DNA from: Endozoicomonas sp965199185 | GTDB taxonomy: Bacteria; Pseudomonadota; Gammaproteobacteria; Pseudomonadales; Endozoicomonadaceae | Direction: 5' to 3' | Length of the DNA: 64,000 nucleotides | NCBI GenBank assembly: GCA_965199185.1 | Contig: CBDAQW010000028.1 | Coordinates: 1-64,000, forward strand | Part shown: one piece after another, positions 1 to 8,969 of the stretch | Position numbering within the stretch: position 1 is the stretch's first letter | How the letters are laid out: every line of letters starts with the position of its first letter | Made by a program: the position numbers and the translations under genes | Notes under the pieces: model-generated | Seen by the model: the letters and a program-made list of their open reading frames with translations, nothing else | Databases searched by the model: none | Told to the model about the DNA's origin: nothing

Positions 1-2
1 AA

Positions 3-626
3 CCATCAGCGCATTGTGGGAAGATGGGCTTGTACCGAAGGCTTGAGCAACAGAATATTTATACTATAGCCGTTGATCGTCGCTTACCGGGTTCATCGGT
101 ATCGTCTATCACCAGTAACGAGCAGGAGGCTGCGAAGGAACTGTGTCAGCTGCTGCTTCATGAAAAATCGGAGCAAGATTCTCTGGTGTATTTTGGTGGT
201 ATCAACAGTATGGAGTGCAGTGAACTCCGTCTTGCCGGAATTTATCAGGCTCTGGAAACCAGAAAGGCAAAACAGCTGCTTCAGGTGTTTCATCGGGATT
301 ATTCAGTGGCGGCCGGTTATCAGCTGGCAGAAGAGTATTATAAGGATCAGGGATTTCTGCCAGAACATCTGTTTACCGGCTCTTTCTCGCTGATGGAAGG
401 CGTACTGAAATACCTTCACCGATACCCTGATCAGCGTCCACCCTCTCTGAACTGGGCGACCTTTGGGGATTCTTACATGCTTGACCTGTTGCCGTTTACG
501 ATTCACTCCTCCCGACAGGAGTACGGTAAAATTGCCAACCAGTTCTTTACTCTGCTGCGTGAGAAACAAAACGGGCATATTGTTATTCCAAGAACCCTGG
601 TGAGGCGTGATCAGGCGACCTGTTAG
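3..626 (+). CDS. cra: Cra/FruR-like LacI-family regulator, C-terminal part (5' end outside window)
   Basis: The reading frame is open back to base 3 with no stop, so the true start lies upstream and only the effector-binding domain is visible. The residues follow the periplasmic-binding-like fold of LacI/GalR regulators. The segments AVDRRL, the late TFGDS..LDLLPF block and the VIPR end match the layout of the fructose-responsive catabolite repressor/activator Cra closely. In that family the missing N-terminus is a helix-turn-helix that binds operators of central carbon genes. The gene converges on the broken isochorismatase-like gene, with only 4 bases between the stops. Cra identity is by remembered similarity; another LacI paralogue is possible. 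Confidence 0.75.
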   Translation, partial: PSAHCGKMGLYRRLEQQNIYTIAVDRRLPGSSVSSITSNEQEAAKELCQLLLHEKSEQDSLVYFGGINSMECSELRLAGIYQALETRKAKQLLQVFHRDYSVAAGYQLAEEYYKDQGFLPEHLFTGSFSLMEGVLKYLHRYPDQRPPSLNWATFGDSYMLDLLPFTIHSSRQEYGKIANQFFTLLREKQNGHIVIPRTLVRRDQATC

Positions 627-630
627 CGCC

Positions 631-1381
631 TTATGCCTTATCACCGAAAAAGGCGGAGGGGTAATACTGCCAGTGACTGCAACCCGGGTCTGAATAGTCA
701 TCTCTCTTAGGCTGTTTTTCTCTAAGAGTGGTGTTTCTCGACGGTGAGCAAACGATGATAAAGTCTGCATAATCAGAAAACTCTGCAACCAAAGTATGGA
801 ATGTATTGCCCATATCGAATATAGGAAAGTCTGGATGTTCTGACGTTACCATCTCTTCTGAGACATACGTAGTATACTCTGCTTTTATTCCCGACCTAAT
901 CGCTTCCTTTATGCAAATGTTAGTGTAACAACCAGCAATGAGTATTTTGGAAATATCATTTCTAATAAGAAAGTTAATAAATTCATCAACAGAAAAAGCT
1001 ATCGATTTCAACTTTCTTGAAAGCATGAAAAAATGGAGAGCGCTGTATTATTTCCGGGATTATTTTAACAATTGGCGGATAAAAAAGGCCTATCTCTTTG
1101 ATCTGATACCGTTCTGTCTGAGAAAATAAAGCAACAACCGGTATTTCATTTTCCACGGCCTGAATAACCAGTTTTCTGAGATTATCCTGGAATTCAGAGG
1201 TGCCAGGAAGTGGGACGACATATTGTTGTTGACCCGCAAAAAATTCAAGTTCTTCCATATCAATCACAACAACAGCCAGGTCATTACTCTGATAATTGTT
1301 GATAAACTCAATGGCATCTGCATACAAGCATGCCCAGGACTCAAAGCAAATCAATACCATCAGCACTAGCTTGCGGATCAT
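631..1381 (-). pseudogene. Isochorismatase-like cysteine hydrolase, frameshifted
   Basis: Two overlapping minus-strand frames form one protein of about 245 residues. The first half (1381 to about 990) has a hydrophobic signal-like N-terminus and the VVVIDMEE motif carrying the family's catalytic Asp. The second half (from about 1000 to 631) has ILIAGCYTNICIKEA, the family's cis-peptide/catalytic-Cys block. The frames join if one base is removed from a run of five A (plus strand 993-997), giving a smooth EIDSFSVDEF junction. The gene is therefore either inactivated by a +1 slip or carries a sequence error. Substrate unknown; isochorismatase-like hydrolases also include nicotinamidases and other amidases. 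An export signal is unusual for this family. Confidence 0.7.
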
Positions 1382-1524
1382 TGTGCCGTACCTTTATTTA
1401 TGGTGCTCTTATTTGTTTTGTACTTAAGATAGCCGATGTCGCCAAGGCTGCAATGTCTTGCAATCAGTCAACTTATCCCATCGCGGAATGACCACAAACA
1501 AAGCAGGTCCTGACGAGCAACCGT

Positions 1525-2595
1525 CTATTGCTTCTGAAAAAACTGTTGAAGCATGTCGGTATCACCTTCAAACAAGTGATGATAGTTTTCACAGAATTTT
1601 TTCTCATTGGGCTCAAGAAGTACTTCGATAGAAGGTGCTACGTCCTCTTTCCAGGCAGGCAGTTCGAGACCGTGCTGCTTGCAAAGGGTGTGAACCAACA
1701 TTTCTGCAACACCTCCCGGCCTTCTATGGATTGGTGCAGCGTGAACATACCACCAGTGAATTCTGGGAATTGCTCCGGTATCGCCTGCTCGGGCCTTGTC
1801 AATCAGGAGATGGATTTGTTCTAAAGCGTTAGGAATTTCAAGCGGCAGACCGTGGTTCATAATAGCCAATTCGTCCTTTCCATTTTCTTTCCGTACTGCG
1901 GTTGTCGGGTTATTGAATTTCTGATGATAAAATTTGGCAAGGGGGGAGTCAGCATCTGCTTCGATAAAAGTATACCCTGTTAAATAAATTTGCTTACCAT
2001 TGTCAGCTTTGCCAATCACGGTAGATACTCTGACACCCGTAGTGAATTCTTGATTCCCATCTTTATCGTAGAAATCAGATAACGTGCTGGTGAAGTCCAC
2101 AAAGTTATCATTAGTCTCCAGACTGACAGCTCTTTTTGCAGCATAGGCATAGATATTTTGCAGCTGGGTGTGGCGCGGGTATAGAAGCGTGTGTGGCTTT
2201 CTGATAGATGGATCTTGAAAGGCATAAGATTTCACCAATCTTTGATAATTAATTCTTTGTCCATAGAGATCTTCAGAATTATTCCGTGATTTCTCAATAT
2301 CTGATCTTAGTGCTTCACAAGTCAATAGTAGCTGTTCTGAAGGTACATCTTTCTTTAACTCGTTATACAGCTTCTCTGCTGCTCCGTAGAATAACTCATT
2401 CCATCTTTCGGGTTGGGGGTAGCCGAAGTCTGGTGTTATTCGTCTGGCCATACGGCTAGGCAACCCCTTGCATCCGGTTGCCCGAGACATTTCCGGAATC
2501 TTGCTGGAAGTTGGCTGTTCACTTTGAACGTTTTTACCGACAAATTGAGCAGCAGCTTTAGCGTCGCCCACTTTATCATCGACGGAATTTTCCAT
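1525..2595 (-). CDS. Hypothetical 356-residue protein, possible secreted effector
   Basis: I do not recognise this family with certainty. There is no signal peptide or membrane segment. The N-terminal 50 residues are polar and rich in Ser, Gln and Lys, as in many type III substrates. The central part is helical and basic. The C-terminal third carries IPRIHWWYVHAAPIHRRPGG followed by VAEML, a His/Trp/Pro/Arg-rich block recalling a conserved motif near the end of some bacterial toxin and effector proteins. It stands alone, with about 140 bp free upstream of the isochorismatase remnant and no partner gene. The effector idea rests on composition, the motif and the T3SS locus about 30 kb away; function is unknown. 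Confidence 0.55.
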   Translation of the reverse strand: MENSVDDKVGDAKAAAQFVGKNVQSEQPTSSKIPEMSRATGCKGLPSRMARRITPDFGYPQPERWNELFYGAAEKLYNELKKDVPSEQLLLTCEALRSDIEKSRNNSEDLYGQRINYQRLVKSYAFQDPSIRKPHTLLYPRHTQLQNIYAYAAKRAVSLETNDNFVDFTSTLSDFYDKDGNQEFTTGVRVSTVIGKADNGKQIYLTGYTFIEADADSPLAKFYHQKFNNPTTAVRKENGKDELAIMNHGLPLEIPNALEQIHLLIDKARAGDTGAIPRIHWWYVHAAPIHRRPGGVAEMLVHTLCKQHGLELPAWKEDVAPSIEVLLEPNEKKFCENYHHLFEGDTDMLQQFFQKQ

Positions 2596-2759
2596 GATTG
2601 TGGGTCGATTGATAAAGGGATTACATTAGATGGTGTTATTCATTTCTCAACAGGTTGTTTTTTCCAATGATGCGCCAAACCATCTTGAAAAACTCCACCC
2701 TATTCCATCTATCTTTTATTACTGACCTTCGGTCTTTAATTTTTCCGATTCATATTTAT

Positions 2760-2788
2760 AAAAAACGAGGCTATATGCCTCGTTTTTT
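2760..2788 (-). terminator. Rho-independent terminator
   Basis: AAAAAACGAGGC, a 5-base loop, then GCCTCGTTTTTT form a perfect 12-bp stem with a U-tract on either strand. It lies 29 bases past the stop of the minus-strand secreted-protein gene ending at 2817. The same stem recurs at 4203-4231. Confidence 0.85.
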
Positions 2789-2816
2789 ATATTGCAACTT
2801 CGACATCAGTAAATCA

Positions 2817-3854
2817 TTACATGTACTTTTTAGTGAATTTCTTGGTCCCCTTAGCCGGTCGATAAAGATCTGCAAAAAAATCAGAAAACTCTGCAACAAC
2901 TTTCCCCTTAAACAAATTATTAAATTGAAACGTACTTTTGATCTTTAAGATACTATCTTCATTTGGAAGGGCTCTTCTTTGTCCTGAAGAAGGGTATTTT
3001 ATTTTTAACGCATTAATAAAAAGCAATGCCTCATCCTGACTTTTAACTGCTTTAGCAGCTTTCATTAATTCCTTGATATTTAAACGGACCAGAGTATTTG
3101 GATTTTTCAAATCCAGCTCACAGGCTGTCTTAACCTTGCTTCCAGGCTTTTCCGGAGGTCTGCCTCCGCTTCCTCCGGAGGAGGAGGAATGGACAGAATC
3201 CATGTACTTCGGGTAAAAAGTCAAATAGCTACTTGATGTTCCAGACCAGGCTGCTCTAGCAGCAGAACCACTGGAACCAGACGTTCCTTTCTGTTCAGAG
3301 TCAGCATCGCCAGGTTGCTCCTCTTCTGGTTTTTTTTTGATATCAAATTGCGCGATAACCGCCTCATGGGGGTGATTGTTTAAGCTATGCATCTGCTTGC
3401 GTTGCACAACATCTTCACCACTGAAAAACCTTTCGCGGTAAGGCCTGGTAATGACGGTGTCCGTATCTTCATCGATATAAAAAAACGTTTTTTTTTCTGT
3501 TTCAGAAAGAGTCACTCCCAATACCTTTTGCCGGGCTATATCCTCCTTGTTGAGAAAATAGATATCCTGCTCTGGTTCTGCAGGCAATGGAGGGCTGGAA
3601 ACAGAAGGAACCTCCACATCAAAAATCACCTTATATTGGTTATCACCTACTGAAGAGCAGGCAAAAGCACCTTTATAAGAACAAAGCGTCATATCTTCAG
3701 TAATGAGCTGCGGCTGTTTACGCACAGGAAAAAAAGATCCTAAATTTATCCCCCCACCTACGAAGCCAGACAACACTGAGCTATCAGCATTAATTAAAGG
3801 AGATAAAGGCTGCAGTAAAAAAACAATACTCACCCTACTGACAAATTGGCGCAT
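2817..3854 (-). CDS. Secreted hypothetical protein with Ser/Gly-rich linker
   Basis: I take the Met at 3854 as start because it opens directly onto a signal peptide (MRQFVSRVSIVFLLQ, cleavage probably after ..INA); the frame extends to 3911 without a better start. The mature protein has about 320 residues, a pair of Cys near its start (LCSYKGAFACSS), a beta-rich first half and a low-complexity Lys/Glu then Ser/Gly linker around residues 175-240. The lysine-rich C-terminal domain contains an ALLFINALKIKYP helix and ends KKFTKKYM. No family is recognised. It is monocistronic between a palindromic site upstream and the terminator at 2760. Export to the periplasm or beyond is likely; its role is unknown. 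Confidence 0.6.
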   Translation of the reverse strand: MRQFVSRVSIVFLLQPLSPLINADSSVLSGFVGGGINLGSFFPVRKQPQLITEDMTLCSYKGAFACSSVGDNQYKVIFDVEVPSVSSPPLPAEPEQDIYFLNKEDIARQKVLGVTLSETEKKTFFYIDEDTDTVITRPYRERFFSGEDVVQRKQMHSLNNHPHEAVIAQFDIKKKPEEEQPGDADSEQKGTSGSSGSAARAAWSGTSSSYLTFYPKYMDSVHSSSSGGSGGRPPEKPGSKVKTACELDLKNPNTLVRLNIKELMKAAKAVKSQDEALLFINALKIKYPSSGQRRALPNEDSILKIKSTFQFNNLFKGKVVAEFSDFFADLYRPAKGTKKFTKKYM

Positions 3855-4202
3855 TTTATGATCCTGTCCTAAGTAAGCTTTAAAGATAGAAATGGAATTA
3901 AAAATTGGCAAAAAATATTCTATCCATGCTTAACCCATGTTGTATCGAGGGCAATATTTCTGTAATCATTCATAATCACGAAATTAAACGATCGTTTAAA
4001 AAAAATAGGTAAAAATTATCATGTTTTGAAATAAGCACCCTTCTTTTCAAGACTTTCAAATCCTGCCGAATACTTTTCCCGCATACATTTTAAATTGGAC
4101 TAAACAAAACGACTGTCCATGTTGCCAGACAATATAGCTCTTTTTCGAGGTTTGGCTGAGTAAGGCTTTATGAAAATTGTCGTGTACAGAGTTCATATCC
4201 AT
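3855..4202. other. Intergenic region, AT-rich
   Basis: No convincing gene is seen. The segment lies upstream of the secreted-protein gene that starts at 3854 and downstream of the OprD-like gene. It carries a 16-bp perfect palindrome (3984-3999) in an A-rich context and probably the promoter of the 3854 gene. Confidence 0.5.
3984..3999. promoter_or_regulatory. Perfect palindrome, candidate repressor operator
   Basis: TTAAACGATCGTTTAA is a perfect 16-bp palindrome about 130 bp upstream of the secreted-protein start at 3854. Its AACGATCGTT core resembles operators of dimeric TetR-type repressors. No TetR gene is in the window, so the regulator is unknown. Confidence 0.35.
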
Positions 4203-4231
4203 AAAAAACGAGGCATTAAGCCTCGTTTTTT
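4203..4231 (-). terminator. Rho-independent terminator of the OprD-like gene
   Basis: AAAAAACGAGGC, a 5-base loop and GCCTCGTTTTTT form a perfect 12-bp stem 27 bases beyond the stop at 4258. The stem is identical to that at 2760-2788; only the loop differs. Confidence 0.85.
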
Positions 4232-4257
4232 ATGATTGTCATTTGTATATCATCTGA

Positions 4258-5478
4258 TCACAAAGCACTAAAGTTGTACCTTAGCTGGAGGCGTGCATGA
4301 CTCCAATCGACATCATTTGCATTGTCTTTGCCGCTATAATCGTCTCGACCGGAAGCCCATGTGGCACCAAGCCAAAGATTTTCAACACCGGGTACATCGT
4401 AGTTTACACGAGCGTAATATTCCCAGCTTTTGAGATGATCATTCTTACCCAGCATATAGCCGGTATCTAAGATTAATCCGGCAATACTTTCAGATAAGTC
4501 ATAGCTAATTCCAGCATAATATGAGTTCATACCTGGTGCATCCAGAGTCACATAATAAGCATTGTCTGTTAACAGATTGCTGCCACCATTCTGATTGCCG
4601 CCTGTCCAATTCAGGCTCCCCAACTGGTAATCATCCGCTTTACCATAAGCTAGCTCTAACAGCAGAGGCCCGGTTTCATAAGCGACCTTGGCACTCCAGA
4701 GACCAGCGGTATCATCACCCTGTTGACCCTTTGCAGAACCGATAGCGACAATATGCTGATAGTTACCAGATACCGTCAAGATGCCATCAGAAACAGCAAA
4801 TGGATAATCGACTTGCCCAAAATACTGGCGACTGTTGTTGCGTTGCTGCCCATAAGCTGCTGACAAGGTCAGATCATTATTAAAAACATAATGCGCTCCC
4901 GTCAGATAAACTTTACCGTCAAAGTCTTCCAGCTTTTCTTGTGTACGTCTGCTACTTCTTTTTATTTGATGAACGTACGCATCAAAATCCCCCAGGTCCA
5001 CTTCAATAGAAGCAAACTCTGTCAATTCTGGTGTCAGGCGAGAATCAGAGTCAGAATATAACTCGCTGTTCAGCTTTCGGACACCGTATTTGAATTGAGC
5101 AGCTTCGTTCAATTTAACTTTTGCAGTAGCAGCATACTTAAAAATATCTTCATTTCGAGTGCCACCGTCCAGCAGCCCCCAAGAGCTTTTTTTACCATCA
5201 TCCTTAATAAGACCAACAGCGCCATAAAGGCCGACATCAAAACCAACAAGATCATAAAGGTAACCAGACTTATATTCAGCTCGTATACCTTGCGCCATGG
5301 CATGACTTTTTTCTGTACCCTTAGAAGGATTATTTCTAAAATCCTCTTCACCCCAGAAGTAGTATGTACGCAGACCGATATCCAAAGATGCATCATCAAC
5401 AAATGAATTGACATCTGCACCAAAAGTTGAAGAAGCTACCCCTAGAACAGCTAAAGCTAGAGCGGCTTTTTTAAACAT
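4258..5478 (-). CDS. OprD-family outer-membrane porin
   Basis: A 406-residue protein with a clear signal peptide (MFKKAALALAVLGVASSTFGA) followed by alternating-hydrophobicity beta strands and long Asp/Gly/Asn-rich loops. It ends in a strand, LQLRYNF-SAL. Length, the LDIGLRTYYF opening and the terminal strand fit the OprD / chitoporin family of 18-stranded, substrate-specific porins of the outer membrane. A ribosome site AGAAGG lies about 8 bases before the ATG. It is monocistronic with its own terminator. The substrate cannot be told from sequence; family members take up basic amino acids, dipeptides or chito-oligosaccharides. Confidence 0.8.
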   Translation of the reverse strand: MFKKAALALAVLGVASSTFGADVNSFVDDASLDIGLRTYYFWGEEDFRNNPSKGTEKSHAMAQGIRAEYKSGYLYDLVGFDVGLYGAVGLIKDDGKKSSWGLLDGGTRNEDIFKYAATAKVKLNEAAQFKYGVRKLNSELYSDSDSRLTPELTEFASIEVDLGDFDAYVHQIKRSSRRTQEKLEDFDGKVYLTGAHYVFNNDLTLSAAYGQQRNNSRQYFGQVDYPFAVSDGILTVSGNYQHIVAIGSAKGQQGDDTAGLWSAKVAYETGPLLLELAYGKADDYQLGSLNWTGGNQNGGSNLLTDNAYYVTLDAPGMNSYYAGISYDLSESIAGLILDTGYMLGKNDHLKSWEYYARVNYDVPGVENLWLGATWASGRDDYSGKDNANDVDWSHARLQLRYNFSAL

Positions 5479-5936
5479 TCTATTAACCTTCTAAAAGCTC
5501 AGGATGAACAGTATTTTCTTACTTGCGACCATCCTTAAATGAATTAAGATTGATGAACTGCGAGACTATCCAACTAAAACCTTACTTTCAACTTGGGAGA
5601 TACAATGAAAAGCTTTTCACAGAAAAATAAAGCAACTCTTTCCACTGCTTATTTTTTGCTCAGATAGGGTATAAGCAAAGAATTAACATTAGTATTCAGA
5701 AAAATCATACAAACTATGACTTCTAAGTAGCTTTATTTGCTTTAATGTCGAGAGTTATTTGTGCAGTCGAAGAAGAAACAAAGGCATCTTTGCAATCTTT
5801 TTCAAACAACAACTCATGACAAGTTATAACAAAAAACACCGCCCCACCGATACACACCAAGCTATACTGTCACTCTGCTATTTCTCAGTTCTGTTCAGAA
5901 CTTTATGGAAGTCATATATGGAAGCTGTATAAAGCC
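5479..5936. other. Intergenic region between divergent genes
   Basis: 458 bp separate the divergent porin gene and the secreted-protein gene at 5937. Both promoters must lie here. I see AT-rich stretches but no strong repeat, RNA gene or convincing ORF. Confidence 0.5.
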
Positions 5937-7400
5937 ATGTACAAGATGTATAAAAAAATCTTGCTGATCTTCTTGCTGCAATGCGGTCTCTTTTTTTCTG
6001 TCTGTGCCTCCGCAGGCATAATAGAAGCCACGAAGCCAGACTATGGTATTGTTTATGCTGCCAGTTTAGGACTTTCATACCTCCTCACACCACAGAAAGA
6101 GCCACGTTATCGGTTATTCAAAAAACCTTCCGCTCAACAGGAAACTAAACCAAAATCCACCGTCTATGTTTTGAAATGGTCTGCATCACCCGATGCCTTC
6201 TTAGATACTGATGCGATTCAACTTGATCTGTGTTTTGAAGCTGAGGCTTATCCTCAAATTGTTGCCGATGCCAATATCACAAAAAGAGTTGACAGCGAAA
6301 CTTTTAATACCATTTACTCCTTGATACCGGTTATTGATCAAAACCATAAAAGCATGATTATTTCACTGCAAGGTAAAGCCAGTTTAAAACTTGGGTGCAG
6401 CTTTCTAACGGTCAATAGAAACCCGAACTTCGTCGTCGAATTCATCACCCCTGATTTTATATACAGCAAAGAAATACATAAAGCCAGCGGGATAGAAAGC
6501 ATCCCGCTCAGTTATTTTTTATCCAAAGAAAATACATCGCCAAGAACGCACGGAAATTGTTGCTCAGGGTGTAAAAAATCATCAGAAGTTAGCTGCTCAA
6601 TCAATTACATTGGCAAATCTCGTCAGAATTCTCGTTCTTCGATGCGCTCTAATAAAAATACGAACGGAGGTAGGGATGGCAATGACGAAAACGATAAAAA
6701 TAAAAAAAACAATAACAAAGAATGTAATGAAAATTTATCAAATTCGATAGACCTGAGAATCTTAGAGGAACTGAAAGAAGCACTTCATCGCTATGTAAAC
6801 AGTGAAGTGGCGGTCAGGGCTCGTATTTACAATGAGCTAAATGATAAATTACCTATTTCAGATGAGAGAATATCTCCCTTGGTTAATTCCGGTTATTTTC
6901 TTCGACATGCCTTGTTGCTATTAAACCCAAACAACATTTGGAGACCCATACTGGAGGATATTTCGAGGCAGGAAAGCACATTTAATATATTCATTCGTGA
7001 CATCATTAGTAAGGATGAGATCATCACGATAATTCATACCATTAATTATCATACATATATGCCAAACCAGGAATATGAGAATGCAATAGCGATTCTTGAT
7101 GAAATAATAGAGCAACATGACAATCAAGATAAAAGTGAAGACGAAAGCGCAGACAAAAACGAAAGTGTACATGGATACAAACCAGAACCATCTTCTTTTA
7201 ATAATTTTACTTTTAAAGAATTCGAACCATCTACCTCAGGAGAAACGCTCACCCATCTTCCAGAATTAGACTTAATGAATGATATTTTTAGCGAAATTAA
7301 AGGCGCTCCTGATAATGCTTTAAAGGCATTTTTTTCAAGTGATGTGGCTAACGATGAACTTCCACCCCTTGATGAAGATGACAGCATCGACTATCTCTAA
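5937..7400 (+). CDS. Secreted hypothetical protein, Cys cluster and acidic tail
   Basis: A 487-residue protein that opens with a signal peptide (MYKMYKKILLIFLLQCGLFF, cleavage near ..CASAG). A second Met at residue 4 could also start it. The first 200 residues look beta-rich. Then come a compact Cys cluster (NCCSGCKK..SCS, about residue 205), a low-complexity Asn/Lys/Asp linker, a helical domain of about 130 residues and a very acidic C-terminus ending DDSIDYL. No homologue is recognised. The flanking genes are the divergent porin and the convergent uhpC remnant. Low-complexity Asn/Lys runs and AT-rich composition suggest a fast-evolving or acquired gene. Confidence 0.6.
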   Translation: MYKMYKKILLIFLLQCGLFFSVCASAGIIEATKPDYGIVYAASLGLSYLLTPQKEPRYRLFKKPSAQQETKPKSTVYVLKWSASPDAFLDTDAIQLDLCFEAEAYPQIVADANITKRVDSETFNTIYSLIPVIDQNHKSMIISLQGKASLKLGCSFLTVNRNPNFVVEFITPDFIYSKEIHKASGIESIPLSYFLSKENTSPRTHGNCCSGCKKSSEVSCSINYIGKSRQNSRSSMRSNKNTNGGRDGNDENDKNKKNNNKECNENLSNSIDLRILEELKEALHRYVNSEVAVRARIYNELNDKLPISDERISPLVNSGYFLRHALLLLNPNNIWRPILEDISRQESTFNIFIRDIISKDEIITIIHTINYHTYMPNQEYENAIAILDEIIEQHDNQDKSEDESADKNESVHGYKPEPSSFNNFTFKEFEPSTSGETLTHLPELDLMNDIFSEIKGAPDNALKAFFSSDVANDELPPLDEDDSIDYL

Positions 7401-7925
7401 TGGGTTCGTCTGAAAATAATGTCCTCAGACACTCGTCACTCCCATAGAGGCATTAAAGAAGATTGCATTGAGAATGTTATTTCTAGACAGCCCCTTACTC
7501 CATTTCAATTTCTTCAGTTTCTGTTGCTGGTGGTTGAACGAGCAGAAAAGGTAATAACAACAATCCGATACCTGCTGAAGCAAGTGCAATGACAATGAAA
7601 AAGCCATTCCAGTTAAAATGCTCAAGAATGATCGTGATTGGGTAACCGGCAAGCGCAGCACCCATGTAGGCAAATATGCTGACGAATCCGGTGGCTGCTC
7701 CCACAGAATTTTTATGGGAGCACTCTGCAGCAGCCATTCCGATCAGCATTTGTGGACCAAATACAAAAAAGCCAATGGCAAACAGCCCTGCTGCCTGCAA
7801 TACAAAACTAGCCATAGGCATTAACCAGAAAGCAGCTACGGACAAAAAAATACCGATAGAGAACAGCAGATTTATTGGTCCCCGGTTGCCACCAAATAGT
7901 CGGTCAGAGCCCCAACCAGCCACTA

Positions 7926-8969
7926 TTGATATGCGTTTACGCTATGCGACAGTCTTTTCAAGACAAGCATAAGCCGTATGTTCCGCCCGAAAGAATCCCA
8001 GAATTTTCTTTTTCTTCCTCTGCAACGATTTAAGTCCAGAACTCACCGCGCGGAGAAATGCCTTTTTGGTTTTCAATGCCATACGGCCAATATGCCCTGA
8101 TTTCAGAACACTCCAGACAAGTTCAACAGGGTTCAGTTCCGGTGAGTAGGGTGGCAGTAGCTGTATGTCAAGAAGCCGCTCTTCTTTCTTGAGATATTTC
8201 ATGACTTTCTTGGCGCTGTGTGCAGAATGACCATCGGTTACGATCATTACAGGACGATCATGAGATGCGACTATTTGCTTCAGAAATTTTATGAAAACAT
8301 CCGCATTAAAGCGGCCGGTAATTGTCATGTAGCGCATGTGTCCTTCACCACTGACAGCGGCGATCATGTTGATGCCAAAGCGCGCGCCGGTTTTGGTGAC
8401 AGTTGGCGTATAACCTTTTTTGCTCCAAGTTGTACCGGAGTGATAGTCAGAACGTATGCTCGCTTCATCAATGAAATAGATAATAGCCCCTTCCTCTTCC
8501 GCCTGTTTACGAAGAGCTGGATAACGTGTATCCAAATAATCCTGTACTTTTTTTTTCGCTCTGCTGCCAGGCTTTTCGCACTGGCCGCTGAGGCGTTAGA
8601 CCCATTTTTCTGAGCATCTTACTGACACCAGGAATGGTGATGTTGAACTCTGTTTTGATCACCGCTGCGATGATGTCCCGAGACCACAGTGCTTTATAAA
8701 AACCGTAAAACGTTGGGTCTTTGGTGAGAATGATCTTTGAGAGTGTCTCTCGTTGCTCAGGCGAGACGTTTTTACTGTGTGCGATGGGGCGTGTTTTTAA
8801 ATGCCACCTTTTTTGTAACGAAATACCGATCTGTGCTGTATTAGAGAACAGCAGATTTATTGGTCCCCGATACTTTCTCGTACTTCATTGCCACCAAATC
8901 AGTCGGATACCTCACATCGGAGGTAACATGATACATATTAAGGTGTCGTGTAGTATTGGCTCATATCAA
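7926..8969 (-). mobile_element. IS630-family insertion sequence (1044 bp) inside uhpC
   Basis: The element is bounded by TA at 7924-7925 and 8970-8971, the target duplication typical of IS630/Tc1-mariner elements. Terminal inverted repeats both start TTGATATG, with about 18 of 26 positions matching, and CGACA conserved at the inner end. It encodes one DDE transposase on the minus strand, frameshifted at an A9 run. Its 5' part (8821-8906) unexpectedly contains blocks identical to the interrupted uhpC gene. Confidence 0.88.
7942..8884 (-). pseudogene. IS630-family DDE transposase, frameshifted
   Basis: The downstream frame (8535 to 7942) carries the catalytic blocks YFIDEAS, IVTDGHSAH and PPYSPELNPVELVW, the DDE triad of IS630 transposases. 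The upstream frame, open from 8884 to about 8540, carries IILTKDPTFYGF, an ALWSRDIIAAVI helix and MLRKMGLTPQRPVRKAWQQS, the usual linker before the first Asp. The frames join if one A is removed from a run of nine (plus strand T, 8548-8556), giving SEKKVQDYLDTRYP. IS630 members sometimes use programmed slippage, so the break could be functional. No ATG opens the upstream frame and the N-terminal helix-turn-helix seems incomplete, which favours a dead copy. Confidence 0.8.

Noticed and set aside
303..788. Long minus-strand frame across the Cra-like gene.
   Set aside because: It is a shadow of the convergent cra and isochorismatase frames, with no ribosome site and no recognisable protein.
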